A stretch of DNA of 6,419 nt from CAIWXH01 sp964555675 (GCA_964555675.1 CAZKTU010000322.1:1-6419); one strand, 5' to 3'; shown: positions 1 through 5,387, counted from the stretch's first letter. A program made the numbers and translations. Notes: generated from the sequence alone by a model not told the origin.

Positions 1-9
1 GAATTTCGC

Positions 10-84
10 TGGTGAGCCGGGCGGGGATCGAACCCGCGACCCTCTGATTAAAAGTCAGGTGCTCTACCGCTGAGCTACCGGCCC
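10..84 (-). tRNA. tRNA-Lys (anticodon TTT), CCA encoded
   Basis: Reading the minus strand, a full cloverleaf folds: acceptor stem GGGCCGG with CCGGCTC (one G-U pair), D arm GCTC/GAGC with a 7-nt loop, anticodon loop CTTTTAA, 5-nt variable loop, and T arm GCGGG/CCCGC with loop TTCGATC. Discriminator A is followed by a genome-encoded CCA at 12-10. The anticodon TTT (positions 52-50) gives lysine, reading AAA and AAG. The first pair of the anticodon stem (27-43) is a C-A mismatch; the other four pairs are intact, so I regard the gene as functional. It has its own strong promoter immediately upstream and is divergent from clpP. Whether other tRNAs follow it lies beyond the left edge. Confidence 0.97.
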
Positions 85-91
85 ACTGGCC

Positions 92-120
92 ATTATAGCC
101 CAGTGGGCGAGCAGCGTCAA
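92..120 (-). promoter_or_regulatory. Sigma70-type promoter of tRNA-Lys
   Basis: On the minus strand a -35 box TTGACG (120-115) and a perfect -10 box TATAAT (97-92) are separated by exactly 17 bp, close to the consensus for primary sigma factors. The usual +1 distance puts transcription start at about 84-87, essentially at the mature 5' end of the tRNA (84), so little or no 5' leader is expected. The -35 box lies next to the start region of the divergent clpP promoter. Confidence 0.85.
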
Positions 121-128
121 AGGAGCTG

Positions 129-137
129 TGCTATACT
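129..137 (+). promoter_or_regulatory. Putative extended -10 promoter of clpP
   Basis: TG-C-TATACT (129-137) matches an extended -10 element (TGn plus TATAAT with one difference). No good -35 hexamer is visible 16-18 bp upstream; that stretch is occupied by the -35 box of the divergent tRNA promoter, as expected if the extended -10 does the work. A start near 144 would leave an untranslated leader of about 30 nt before the ATG at 173. Placement is by pattern only. Confidence 0.5.
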
Positions 138-172
138 GCTTACCAGGTATCCGTCCCTTGCAGGGGTCGTCC

Positions 173-769
173 ATGGCGTCACTACCAGTCCCCACCATCA
201 TCGAGCGCTCTGCCCGCGGCGAGCGTGCCTGGGATATCTTCTCACGCATGCTTCAAGAGCGGGTGATTATGATTAGCACCCCGATCGACGACGATCTGGC
301 CTCACTTGTCGTCGCCCAGCTCCTGGTCCTCCAGCACAATGACCCCGAGCGCGATATCTGGCTCTATATCAATAGCCCCGGCGGCGTGGTCCGCGCCGGC
401 CTCGCGATCTACGATACGATGCAGCTCATCTCCCCTGATGTCTGCACTGTCTGTGTCGGCCGCGCCGCCAGTATGGCCACCGTGCTGCTCTGCGGCGGCG
501 CCAAGGGCAAGCGCTTCGCCCTCCCCAACGCCACCATCCACTCCCACCCCGCCGGCGGCGGCGCCGAAGGCTACGCGCCCGATGTCGAGATCCAGGTCCG
601 CGAGATGCTGCGCCTCCAGCGTATGCTCCGCGAGATTATGGCGAAGCACACCGGCCAGACCCTCGAGCGCATCGAGGAGGATTTTAGCCGCGATGCCTAC
701 CTCACCCCCCAGCAGGCGATCGAGTATGGCCTGATCGACTCGATCCTCGAGGCAAACCGCCCGCGCTAG
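173..769 (+). CDS. clpP: ATP-dependent Clp protease proteolytic subunit (ClpP family, divergent)
   Basis: Serine protease subunit of 198 aa that in this family forms tetradecameric barrels in the cytosol and degrades proteins fed by AAA+ unfoldases (ClpX, ClpC/ClpA). Family landmarks are all present: IERSARGERAWDIFSR near the N terminus, LYINSPGG (64-71) forming the oxyanion strand, and the triad Ser100 (in GRAASMA), His125 and Asp174 (in SRDAYL), with the same 25- and 49-residue spacings as in E. coli ClpP. An in-frame ATG exists at 128, but it lies within the predicted promoter; the ATG at 173 follows an AGGGG Shine-Dalgarno (162-166) at 6 nt and gives the normal N terminus, with no long propeptide. 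Oddities: the usual HQPxGG after the catalytic His reads HPAGGG, the usual GQAASMGA reads GRAASMAT, and the acidic residue two before the catalytic Asp is Ser172. This suggests a second, specialised ClpP paralogue rather than the main one, which is inference. No unfoldase gene is adjacent. Confidence 0.93.
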   Translation: MASLPVPTIIERSARGERAWDIFSRMLQERVIMISTPIDDDLASLVVAQLLVLQHNDPERDIWLYINSPGGVVRAGLAIYDTMQLISPDVCTVCVGRAASMATVLLCGGAKGKRFALPNATIHSHPAGGGAEGYAPDVEIQVREMLRLQRMLREIMAKHTGQTLERIEEDFSRDAYLTPQQAIEYGLIDSILEANRPR

Positions 770-799
770 TGGTCAGATACAGCACAGATTCGCTTGTAT

Positions 800-825
800 C
801 TTCGTGAGCTTCGTGCCCTTCGTGG
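800..825. repeat. Three-unit 9-bp tandem repeat (CTTCGTGnn) in the clpP-hydrolase spacer
   Basis: CTTCGTGAG, CTTCGTGCC and CTTCGTGG follow each other without a break. Just before it, 776-782 and 794-800 can pair as a weak 7-bp hairpin (GATACAG with TTGTATC, one G-U) that could sit at the end of the clpP transcript, although no T-run follows. Similar CTTCGTG-type short repeats occur between genes in many high-GC bacteria, from my general knowledge; their role is unknown to me. The rest of the 770-906 spacer shows no gene. Confidence 0.7.
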
Positions 826-881
826 TAAACCTGCAGAACTAGCGGGTGACCAGACACCGCGATGAGGCCCAATTGCGAGCT

Positions 882-914
882 AGCGCTGAGTACGCCCCGA
901 GCGCGCTCAGCGCT
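882..914. repeat. 9-bp perfect inverted repeat over the hydrolase stop codon
   Basis: AGCGCTGAG (882-890) and CTCAGCGCT (906-914) are exact reverse complements with a 15-nt loop. The right arm contains the TGA stop (909-907) of the minus-strand hydrolase gene. Inside lies a second palindrome, GAGCGCGCTC (899-908), that would compete for pairing. The position, between convergent clpP and hydrolase genes, fits a transcription-ending or mRNA-protecting structure, but no T-run follows on either strand, so it is not a classical intrinsic terminator. Confidence 0.55.
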
Positions 915-1974
915 GCCCACGCAGCGCCGCCGCCAGCCAGCTGACCGTCGTCGCGATCGTCTCGGGCTCGATCGGCAGCGAGACATGGCTCGCGCCCCTC
1001 ACCGCGTGGAAGCTCGCCCAGCCCGCCGCTGCCGCCCGCACCTCCGCGTCCGTCCCCGGTCGCAGCACGGCGTCCCGCCCCGCGTACACCAGCAGTAGCC
1101 CTGGCCTGTCCGCGCGGGCCCCTACCACCCCCAGGCTCGCCCGCAGATCCAGGGCGTCGAACAGATCCCAGGTGCCGATCTGCGCCCTGATGCCGCTGGT
1201 CTGCCACGCCCGCGCTACGTGGTAGGGCGTCCCATCCCGGAATAAGTGCAGCAGCGTCGGCCGGGCGAGGCGCAGGGCCTCGCGCAGCTGTACCCGCCGG
1301 TACTCTTCCATACTCAGCCGTAGCTGCGTCGGCGCCGCCCAGAGTACCATGGCCTCGCACGGCGCCCCCTCGGCCACGGCCCGCGCCGTCACCGCCCCGC
1401 CCAGGCTCATCCCCAGCAGCGCGACCCGCTCGTAACGCTCCCGCAGCCAGCGCGCCGGCCCCGCGACGCTCTCGATGATCGCGGGGTAGGCCTGCGCCCG
1501 CGCGCTCTCGCCATGCCCGTCCAGGTCGATCAGCAGCGCCGCCAGCCCCCGCTCTACCAGCGCGTCGACCAGTCGCCAGGCGTAAAAGGTCTTGTCGCAC
1601 CCCGAGCCATGGGCCACGCACACCGCCCCCCACGCGCCCCCGTCCGGCACAACATAGAGCGCCGGCACCGGCCCATGGGCCCCCGGCACCTCCACCCGCT
1701 CGATGCGCCGGTCGGCGTAGGCCCCCGGCCGCAGCCGCAGCTTCGGGTTCAGCCCGCGCCGCCGTACGCCCGCCAGGCCGAGCTGCGCCGCCACCGCCAG
1801 CGGTAGTGCGCCCAGCAGCGCCGCCGCCCCCGGCCGCCCCAGCAGCGCCGCCGCCCCGAGCAGCGGCCCTAGCCGGCGCCCGCCCCAGCTCAGCCCCGCC
1901 AGCCCCGCCCGGTTCGCTAACCCCTCGAATAGGCCCAGCCAGACGCCCAGTGCGCTCAGGAGACGTATTACCAT
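907..1974 (-). CDS. Alpha/beta hydrolase with hydrophobic N-terminal region
   Basis: 355-aa protein of the alpha/beta hydrolase fold. Visible family features: HGSG (122-125), the oxyanion-hole loop; DLDGHGES (150-157); the nucleophile elbow GMSLGG with Ser190; an acid candidate Asp301 in YAGRD; and catalytic His330 in GASHVSLP. Order and spacing fit a working Ser-Asp-His triad, so an esterase, lipase or peptidase-like hydrolase is likely; the substrate cannot be told. Residues 1-70 are very rich in Leu, Ala and Gly with few charges and precede the catalytic domain, suggesting one or two membrane segments (roughly 36-69) or a membrane-associated hairpin. This stretch contains an in-frame repeat, GAAALLG twice. 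The ATG at 1974 has no clear Shine-Dalgarno. The gene lies 48 bp downstream of the secreted-protein gene on the same strand, so co-transcription is plausible. Confidence 0.85.
   Translation of the reverse strand: MVIRLLSALGVWLGLFEGLANRAGLAGLSWGGRRLGPLLGAAALLGRPGAAALLGALPLAVAAQLGLAGVRRRGLNPKLRLRPGAYADRRIERVEVPGAHGPVPALYVVPDGGAWGAVCVAHGSGCDKTFYAWRLVDALVERGLAALLIDLDGHGESARAQAYPAIIESVAGPARWLRERYERVALLGMSLGGAVTARAVAEGAPCEAMVLWAAPTQLRLSMEEYRRVQLREALRLARPTLLHLFRDGTPYHVARAWQTSGIRAQIGTWDLFDALDLRASLGVVGARADRPGLLLVYAGRDAVLRPGTDAEVRAAAAGWASFHAVRGASHVSLPIEPETIATTVSWLAAALRGQR
1811..1857. repeat. In-frame 27-bp-period duplication in the hydrolase gene
   Basis: The same 20-bp sequence begins at 1811 and again at 1838, separated by 7 bp. 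Because the period is 27 bp, reading frame is kept, and the minus-strand product carries GAAALLG twice (from residues 40 and 49) in its hydrophobic N-terminal part. It looks like a recent slip or unequal-exchange duplication in low-complexity GC-rich sequence. Confidence 0.8.
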
Positions 1975-2022
1975 TTTTGCTCAGTGGGTGGACTGGCGCG
2001 GCCAGGCCCCTCCGACTCCCCT

Positions 2023-2709
2023 TCAGTCGCCTCGGCCAATCGCCGAGACATCGAAGCTCGTTATCAGCCCGCCATGATAGCGGAAAAATACGGTCGTGGA
2101 GTAGGTTGCCGTCGCCCCCGGGGCGATGCTCACCCCCGTCAGCAGATAGTCGTCATGGTGGCTGAAGGCTTCCCCCGGCGAGAGCCGGATGCGCGGATCG
2201 CGTACGGTCTGCGCGGAGTCGTTGCGCACGCTCCCGCTCACCTCGAGCACAAAGGCGTCGCGCTCGACCACCCGCTGCTCGATCGGGGTCAGGCGCACGT
2301 AGTTGCAGTCTTCGCTGCGCCACTGCTCGACTGCCGTCGTGAAGCTGTAGCCTCCAGCGGGGTTGCGAAACAGCACCCGCCACTCGATCTCGTCGGGCAT
2401 GACCACGTCGATCCTGCGCGTGTCGCTCTGCACCGCTTCGCCCGGGTTGAAGAGCCAGTAGCGTATCGCCACGTCGCAGAGTGGCGCGCCACTATCGTTG
2501 GCAAAGAGGCCATAGACGAGGAGGTTGGCTCCTGCGCCGAACGTGGCGTAGAGCTCGCTCGTTACCAGGTGCAGCGGCGCCGGTGCGGTCACCGCCGGTA
2601 GCGCCAGACAGTAGGCGCGGCCGCAGCTCGTCTGCGCCCTCGCCGGGGCGATCCCCCCGAGCCCCGATGCAGTGAGGATCAGCGCGGCCAGCAGTAGTCT
2701 CTGTCGCAT
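2023..2709 (-). CDS. Secreted protein with two similar beta-rich (FxLYD-like) segments, function unknown
   Basis: 228-aa protein that I cannot name. The N terminus is a clear Sec signal peptide: MRQR, a hydrophobic core LLLAALILTASGLGG, and a probable cleavage site APARA|Q after residue 25. The mature part has no second membrane segment or lipobox, so it is probably exported and soluble or loosely attached. Two stretches look alike: about 54-115 and 152-211, each with alternating hydrophobic residues, a shared NDS after a hydrophobic strand (71-73 and 163-165), and an ending resembling 'PG/PD...WRVLF' or 'PGATATYSTTVFF'. This resembles FxLYD-type or other Ig-like sandwich domains; that is inference. 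Four cysteines (29, 34, 78, 135) could form two disulfides outside the cell. The ATG at 2709 follows an AAAGGGA Shine-Dalgarno (2723-2717) at 7 nt. It is the first gene of a probable pair with the hydrolase. Confidence 0.8.
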   Translation of the reverse strand: MRQRLLLAALILTASGLGGIAPARAQTSCGRAYCLALPAVTAPAPLHLVTSELYATFGAGANLLVYGLFANDSGAPLCDVAIRYWLFNPGEAVQSDTRRIDVVMPDEIEWRVLFRNPAGGYSFTTAVEQWRSEDCNYVRLTPIEQRVVERDAFVLEVSGSVRNDSAQTVRDPRIRLSPGEAFSHHDDYLLTGVSIAPGATATYSTTVFFRYHGGLITSFDVSAIGRGD

Positions 2710-2810
2710 CAGGGTTTCCCTTTCTGTGCTCGCCTCGCCACGGATATCTCACCATGAAAGGGCGAGCGCCGCCCTGCCCCTTGCGCCACACGCTCGGCAG
2801 AGCCTCGCTG

Positions 2811-2819
2811 TGGTACCAT
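2811..2819 (+). promoter_or_regulatory. Possible extended -10 element upstream of mnmE
   Basis: TG-G-TACCAT resembles an extended -10 box and sits 41 nt before the mnmE ATG, which would give a leader of about 35 nt. No -35 hexamer is convincing. The surrounding TGTGGTACCAT resembles TGTGCTATACT in front of clpP, which is the main reason for calling it. The remainder of the 151-bp divergent spacer (2710-2860) holds the Shine-Dalgarno of the secreted-protein gene and nothing else I can identify. Confidence 0.35.
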
Positions 2820-2860
2820 GCCCCGGCGCAACCCATCAGCCGTGATCTGTACAGCCACCC

Positions 2861-4237
2861 ATGGACGATACAATCGCCGCCATTGCGACCCCGCCCGGCG
2901 AGGGCGGCATCGCTATTATACGCCTCAGCGGGCCCGCGGCCCTGCCCATCGCCGCACAGGTCTTCCGCCCCGCACGCCCCGGCCCCCTGCGCCCCTTCCG
3001 CCTGCGCTACGGCCACGTCGTCGCCGCCGACGGTTCGGTCGTCGACGAGGCGATGGCCGCCTTTATGCGCGCCCCCCGCTCCTTCACCCGCGAGGACGTG
3101 GTCGAGCTCTCGGTCCACGGCGGCCCCCTGCCCGCTCAGGCCGCCCTCGGTCGCTGCCTCGCCGCCGGCGCCCGCCTCGCCCGCCCCGGCGAGTTTACGA
3201 TGCGCGCCTTCCTCAACGGGCGGATCGACCTGACCCAGGCCGAGGCGACGATCGATGTGATCCGCGCCCAGACCGGCGCGGCCCTCGCCCTCGCCCAGGC
3301 TCAGCTCGGCGGCTGGCTCGCCCAGGAGGTACGCGCCGCCCGCGCCGCTCTGCTCGAGGCCCTGGCCTATGTCACGGTCGTGGTCGACTTCCCCGAGGAC
3401 GAGGTCGCCCCCCAGGATATCGGCCCCCAGCTGCGCGCCGGCCTCGCCACCGTCGAGCGGCTCCTGCGCGGCGCCGACCAGGGTATCATCTACCGCCAGG
3501 GCGCCCGCGCCGCCATCGTCGGGATGCCTAACGTCGGCAAGTCGAGCCTGCTCAACGCCCTGCTGCGCGCCGACCGCGCCATCGTTACGCCTATCCCCGG
3601 CACCACCCGCGATACCCTCGAAGAGACCGCGAACCTCGCCGGTGTCCCCGTCGTCCTCGTCGATACCGCCGGCATCCACGCCTCCGACGACCCCGTCGAG
3701 CGCCTGGGGATCGAGCGCTCGCGCGCCGCCCTCGCCGGCGCCGACCTGGCCTTGCTCGTCCTCGACGCCGCCAGACCCCTCGCCGAGGGCGACCGCGCTA
3801 TTGCCGAGCTCACCTTCGCCCGGCCGACCATCCTGGTCTGGAATAAGGTGGACGAGGCCCCCGGCTTCTCCCCCGCGGCTTCCGCTCCTGACCTTCAGGC
3901 CCCCCACCCGCGACTTGTCGCGACGGTCGCCACCTCGGCCCGCAGCGGCGCCGGGGTCGCGGCCCTGGCCCAGGCTGTCGCCACGGCTCTGCTCGGCGGC
4001 GTGACCCCCGCGGCCGGCCAGGCGCGCCTGGTCAGCAATCCGCGCCATCGCGACGCGCTGCTGCGCGCCCGCGAACAGCTTGAGGCCGCCCTCGCCGGAT
4101 GGGAGAGCGGCCACCCCACCGATCTGCTCGGCGGTGACCTCACCGGGGCGCTCAATGCCCTGGGCGAGATCACGGGCGAGACGGTCGGCGACGATCTACT
4201 TGACGTAATATTTTCGCGCTTCTGTATCGGCAAGTAG
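2861..4237 (+). CDS. mnmE: tRNA uridine-5-carboxymethylaminomethyl(34) synthesis GTPase MnmE
   Basis: 458-aa GTPase, the normal family length. With MnmG it installs the (carboxymethyl)aminomethyl group on wobble U34 of tRNAs reading split boxes, including tRNA-Lys(UUU), using a folate one-carbon donor. The N-terminal folate-binding domain opens with DTIAAIATPPGEGGIAIIRL and contains EFTMRAFLNGRIDLTQAEA (111-129). The inserted G domain shows G1 GMPNVGKSS (221-229), G2 GTTRD (247-251), G3 DTAG (268-271) and G4 NKVD (328-331). The helical domain ends with the diagnostic FCIGK (454-458), whose Cys455 is conserved in the family. The protein looks intact. The ATG at 2861 starts at the family's standard N terminus; no clear Shine-Dalgarno precedes it, so initiation may depend on an unstructured leader. 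It is alone in its orientation here; the partner mnmG is not in the window. Confidence 0.98.
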   Translation: MDDTIAAIATPPGEGGIAIIRLSGPAALPIAAQVFRPARPGPLRPFRLRYGHVVAADGSVVDEAMAAFMRAPRSFTREDVVELSVHGGPLPAQAALGRCLAAGARLARPGEFTMRAFLNGRIDLTQAEATIDVIRAQTGAALALAQAQLGGWLAQEVRAARAALLEALAYVTVVVDFPEDEVAPQDIGPQLRAGLATVERLLRGADQGIIYRQGARAAIVGMPNVGKSSLLNALLRADRAIVTPIPGTTRDTLEETANLAGVPVVLVDTAGIHASDDPVERLGIERSRAALAGADLALLVLDAARPLAEGDRAIAELTFARPTILVWNKVDEAPGFSPAASAPDLQAPHPRLVATVATSARSGAGVAALAQAVATALLGGVTPAAGQARLVSNPRHRDALLRAREQLEAALAGWESGHPTDLLGGDLTGALNALGEITGETVGDDLLDVIFSRFCIGK

Positions 4238-4277
4238 TGGTGGTTGCTCACCACACTGCGTGTGCTGGGAGGTTTTT
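4237..4277 (+). terminator. Possible weak terminator after mnmE
   Basis: GTGGTG (4237-4242) can pair with CACCAC (4249-4254) over a 6-nt loop, starting at the last base of the mnmE stop codon. An alternative hairpin, CACAC-TGC-GTGTG (4252-4264), lies just before a TTTTT run (4273-4277), but 8 nt separate stem and T-run. The parts of an intrinsic terminator are present for the plus strand, though spacing is imperfect and stems are short. Confidence 0.35.
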
Positions 4278-4280
4278 CGC

Positions 4281-4335
4281 GCGGCGACCACTTAGGGGGT
4301 CAGGCCCTCCGGGACGCCCTGGGGGAACTCCTCGC
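4281..4335. repeat. Left copy of 55-bp exact repeat flanking the N gap
   Basis: These 55 bases are identical, base for base, to 4436-4490. They end exactly where the Ns begin. They encode (minus strand) the last codons and TAA stop of the M48 protease, so this copy is a redundant fragment of that gene. Best read as the overlapping end of one contig, not a biological repeat. Confidence 0.9.
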
Positions 4336-4435
4336 NNNNNNNNNNNNNNNNNNNNNNNNNNNNNNNNNNNNNNNNNNNNNNNNNNNNNNNNNNNNNNNNN
4401 NNNNNNNNNNNNNNNNNNNNNNNNNNNNNNNNNNN
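4336..4435. other. Assembly gap of 100 Ns (probably false)
   Basis: Exactly 100 Ns, a common placeholder for a gap of unknown size. Both flanks are the same 55-bp sequence, which is expected if two contigs that overlap were joined without merging. If so, nothing is missing, and 155 bp (gap plus one copy) should be removed. Confidence 0.9.
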
Positions 4436-4490
4436 GCGGCGACCACTTAGGGGGTCAGGCCCTCCGGGACGCCCTGGGGGAACTCCTCGC
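4436..4490. repeat. Right copy of 55-bp exact repeat flanking the N gap
   Basis: Identical to 4281-4335 and beginning immediately after the last N. This copy is continuous with the rest of the M48 protease gene and contains its TAA stop at 4449-4447, so it is the copy to keep in the gene model. Confidence 0.9.
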
Positions 4491-5292
4491 CGATCGCGGC
4501 CTCGATCTGCTCGATGCGCCGGCCCGGGTCGGGGTGGGTGCTCATGAACTCCGGCGGGCGGGCGCCCTGGGCCGCCTGGTCGAGCTTCTGCATCACGCCC
4601 ACCATGGCCCGTGGGTCGTAGCCGGCCGCGGCCATGTAGCGCACGCCCAGCCGGTCCGACTCGAGCTCGTCGTCGCGCCCGTACTTCATATTGACCGCCT
4701 GGCCGACCAGCTGGGCCATTGCGGCGCTCTGGGCGCTGCTGGGGTTCTCGGGGTCGTAGGTCGCCATCACCGCGGCCCCGGTCAGCCCCTCGGTCAGCTG
4801 GGCCCGGGCGATCTGCTCGGCCGAGTGGCGCCCGACGATGTGGACGATCTCGTGGCCGATCACCCCGGCCAGCTCGCCCTCGCTCTCGAGCAGGTTGATC
4901 AGCCCCTCGGTGACGAAGACCTGCCCGCCCGGCAGCGCGAAGGCGTTGACTGTCTCGGGGTCGGCCAGGACGTGGAACTCGAAGGGATACGGCGCCTCGC
5001 CGGCCTCGGAGCTGGCCAGGATCTTCTGGCCGATCTGGTCGACCCGCGCCTGCAGCTCCTCATTGGCCGAGAGGCCCCCATACTGGGCCGCCATCTCGGG
5101 GGCGGCCTGCTGGCCCAGCACGACCTCCTGCTCGGGGGTCAGGCTGATATTCTGTACCTCCTCGGTCACCGGGTTGGTCTGGCGCGTGCTGAAGTAGGTG
5201 AAGAGCGAGAAGATCGCGATCGCCGCCGCGATGAGCAGCCTGCCGCCCCCCAGCCCGCCGCGCCGTCCCGAAGACGAACCTGTGCGCATCAT
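4447..5292 (-). CDS. Membrane-anchored M48 family zinc metalloprotease
   Basis: 281 aa from the chosen start. Members of peptidase family M48 (relatives of BepA/LoiP, HtpX and Ste24) cleave damaged or misassembled proteins at or outside the membrane. Seen here: a basic Gly/Ser-rich N terminus; one hydrophobic segment (about 19-34) likely to be a membrane anchor with the enzyme outside; the zinc motif HEIVH (147-151) with catalytic Glu148; the third ligand Glu209 in ELESD (E-x3-D, Asp213); and STHPDPGRRI (251-260), the conserved loop near the C terminus. The frame stays open upstream to an ATG at 5400, and ATGs lie at 5301, 5292 and 5289. A strong AGGAGG at 5308-5303 is 1 nt from the 5301 ATG but 10 nt from 5292, so 5292 is preferred. 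It lies 135 bp downstream of metH on the same strand and is convergent with mnmE. The last 15 codons fall in the 55-bp duplicated stretch. Confidence 0.92.
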   Translation of the reverse strand: MMRTGSSSGRRGGLGGGRLLIAAAIAIFSLFTYFSTRQTNPVTEEVQNISLTPEQEVVLGQQAAPEMAAQYGGLSANEELQARVDQIGQKILASSEAGEAPYPFEFHVLADPETVNAFALPGGQVFVTEGLINLLESEGELAGVIGHEIVHIVGRHSAEQIARAQLTEGLTGAAVMATYDPENPSSAQSAAMAQLVGQAVNMKYGRDDELESDRLGVRYMAAAGYDPRAMVGVMQKLDQAAQGARPPEFMSTHPDPGRRIEQIEAAIGEEFPQGVPEGLTP

Positions 5293-5302
5293 ACGCTTCA
5301 TG

Positions 5303-5308
5303 CCTCCT
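5303..5308 (-). promoter_or_regulatory. Shine-Dalgarno AGGAGG that decides the M48 protease start
   Basis: A perfect AGGAGG on the minus strand. It is too close (1 nt) to the ATG at 5301 and well placed (10 nt) for the ATG at 5292; the ATG at 5289 would be 13 nt away. It also argues against the upstream ATG at 5400. It is the strongest ribosome-binding site in the window. Confidence 0.75.
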
Positions 5309-5362
5309 GCAATCCCCGGGGCGAGAGTGCCCCGCTCTGCGCAGGGCAAAAGCAGGAAGTGT

Positions 5363-5387
5363 GCCGGACCCGCAGCGCGGGCCCGGC
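5363..5387. other. GC-rich hairpin between metH and the M48 protease gene
   Basis: GCCGGACCCGC (5363-5373) pairs with GCGGGCCCGGC (5377-5387) over a 3-nt loop AGC, an 11-bp stem with a single A-C mismatch. It lies 40 bp past the metH stop. No T-run follows directly on the minus strand (the nearest is TTTT about 12 nt further), so it may be a non-canonical terminator, a processing site, or part of the protease leader. A second 6-bp hairpin (5317-5322 with 5329-5334) lies nearer the protease start. No gene is visible in 5293-5427. Confidence 0.5.

Noticed and set aside
128..172. Upstream ATG extending clpP by 15 codons
   Set aside because: It overlaps the extended -10 box, has no ribosome site of its own, and adds residues not typical of ClpP; the ATG at 173 has an AGGGG at proper distance.
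839..1633. 264-codon minus-strand frame overlapping the hydrolase gene
   Set aside because: It overlaps the hydrolase in another frame on the same strand; the hydrolase has a complete catalytic triad while this frame has only Gly/Arg/Ala-rich sequence.
1984..2601. Plus-strand 205-codon frame opposite the secreted-protein gene
   Set aside because: The minus-strand frame has a signal peptide and a Shine-Dalgarno; the plus frame has neither and no recognisable domain.
2818..3531. Plus-strand frame starting at the ATG at 2818, overlapping mnmE
   Set aside because: Out of frame with mnmE, very rich in Arg and Pro, with no domain; the ATG overlaps the proposed -10 element.
2492..4114. 540-codon minus-strand open frame opposite mnmE
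   Set aside because: It is the antisense of a certain mnmE gene, with low-complexity Gly/Ala/Glu-rich sequence and no domain.
4281..4490. 55-bp direct repeat as an attachment site, insertion-sequence scar or target duplication
   Set aside because: The copies meet the Ns exactly at their edges and sit inside a gene's 3' end, with no integrase or transposase nearby; contig overlap explains it better.
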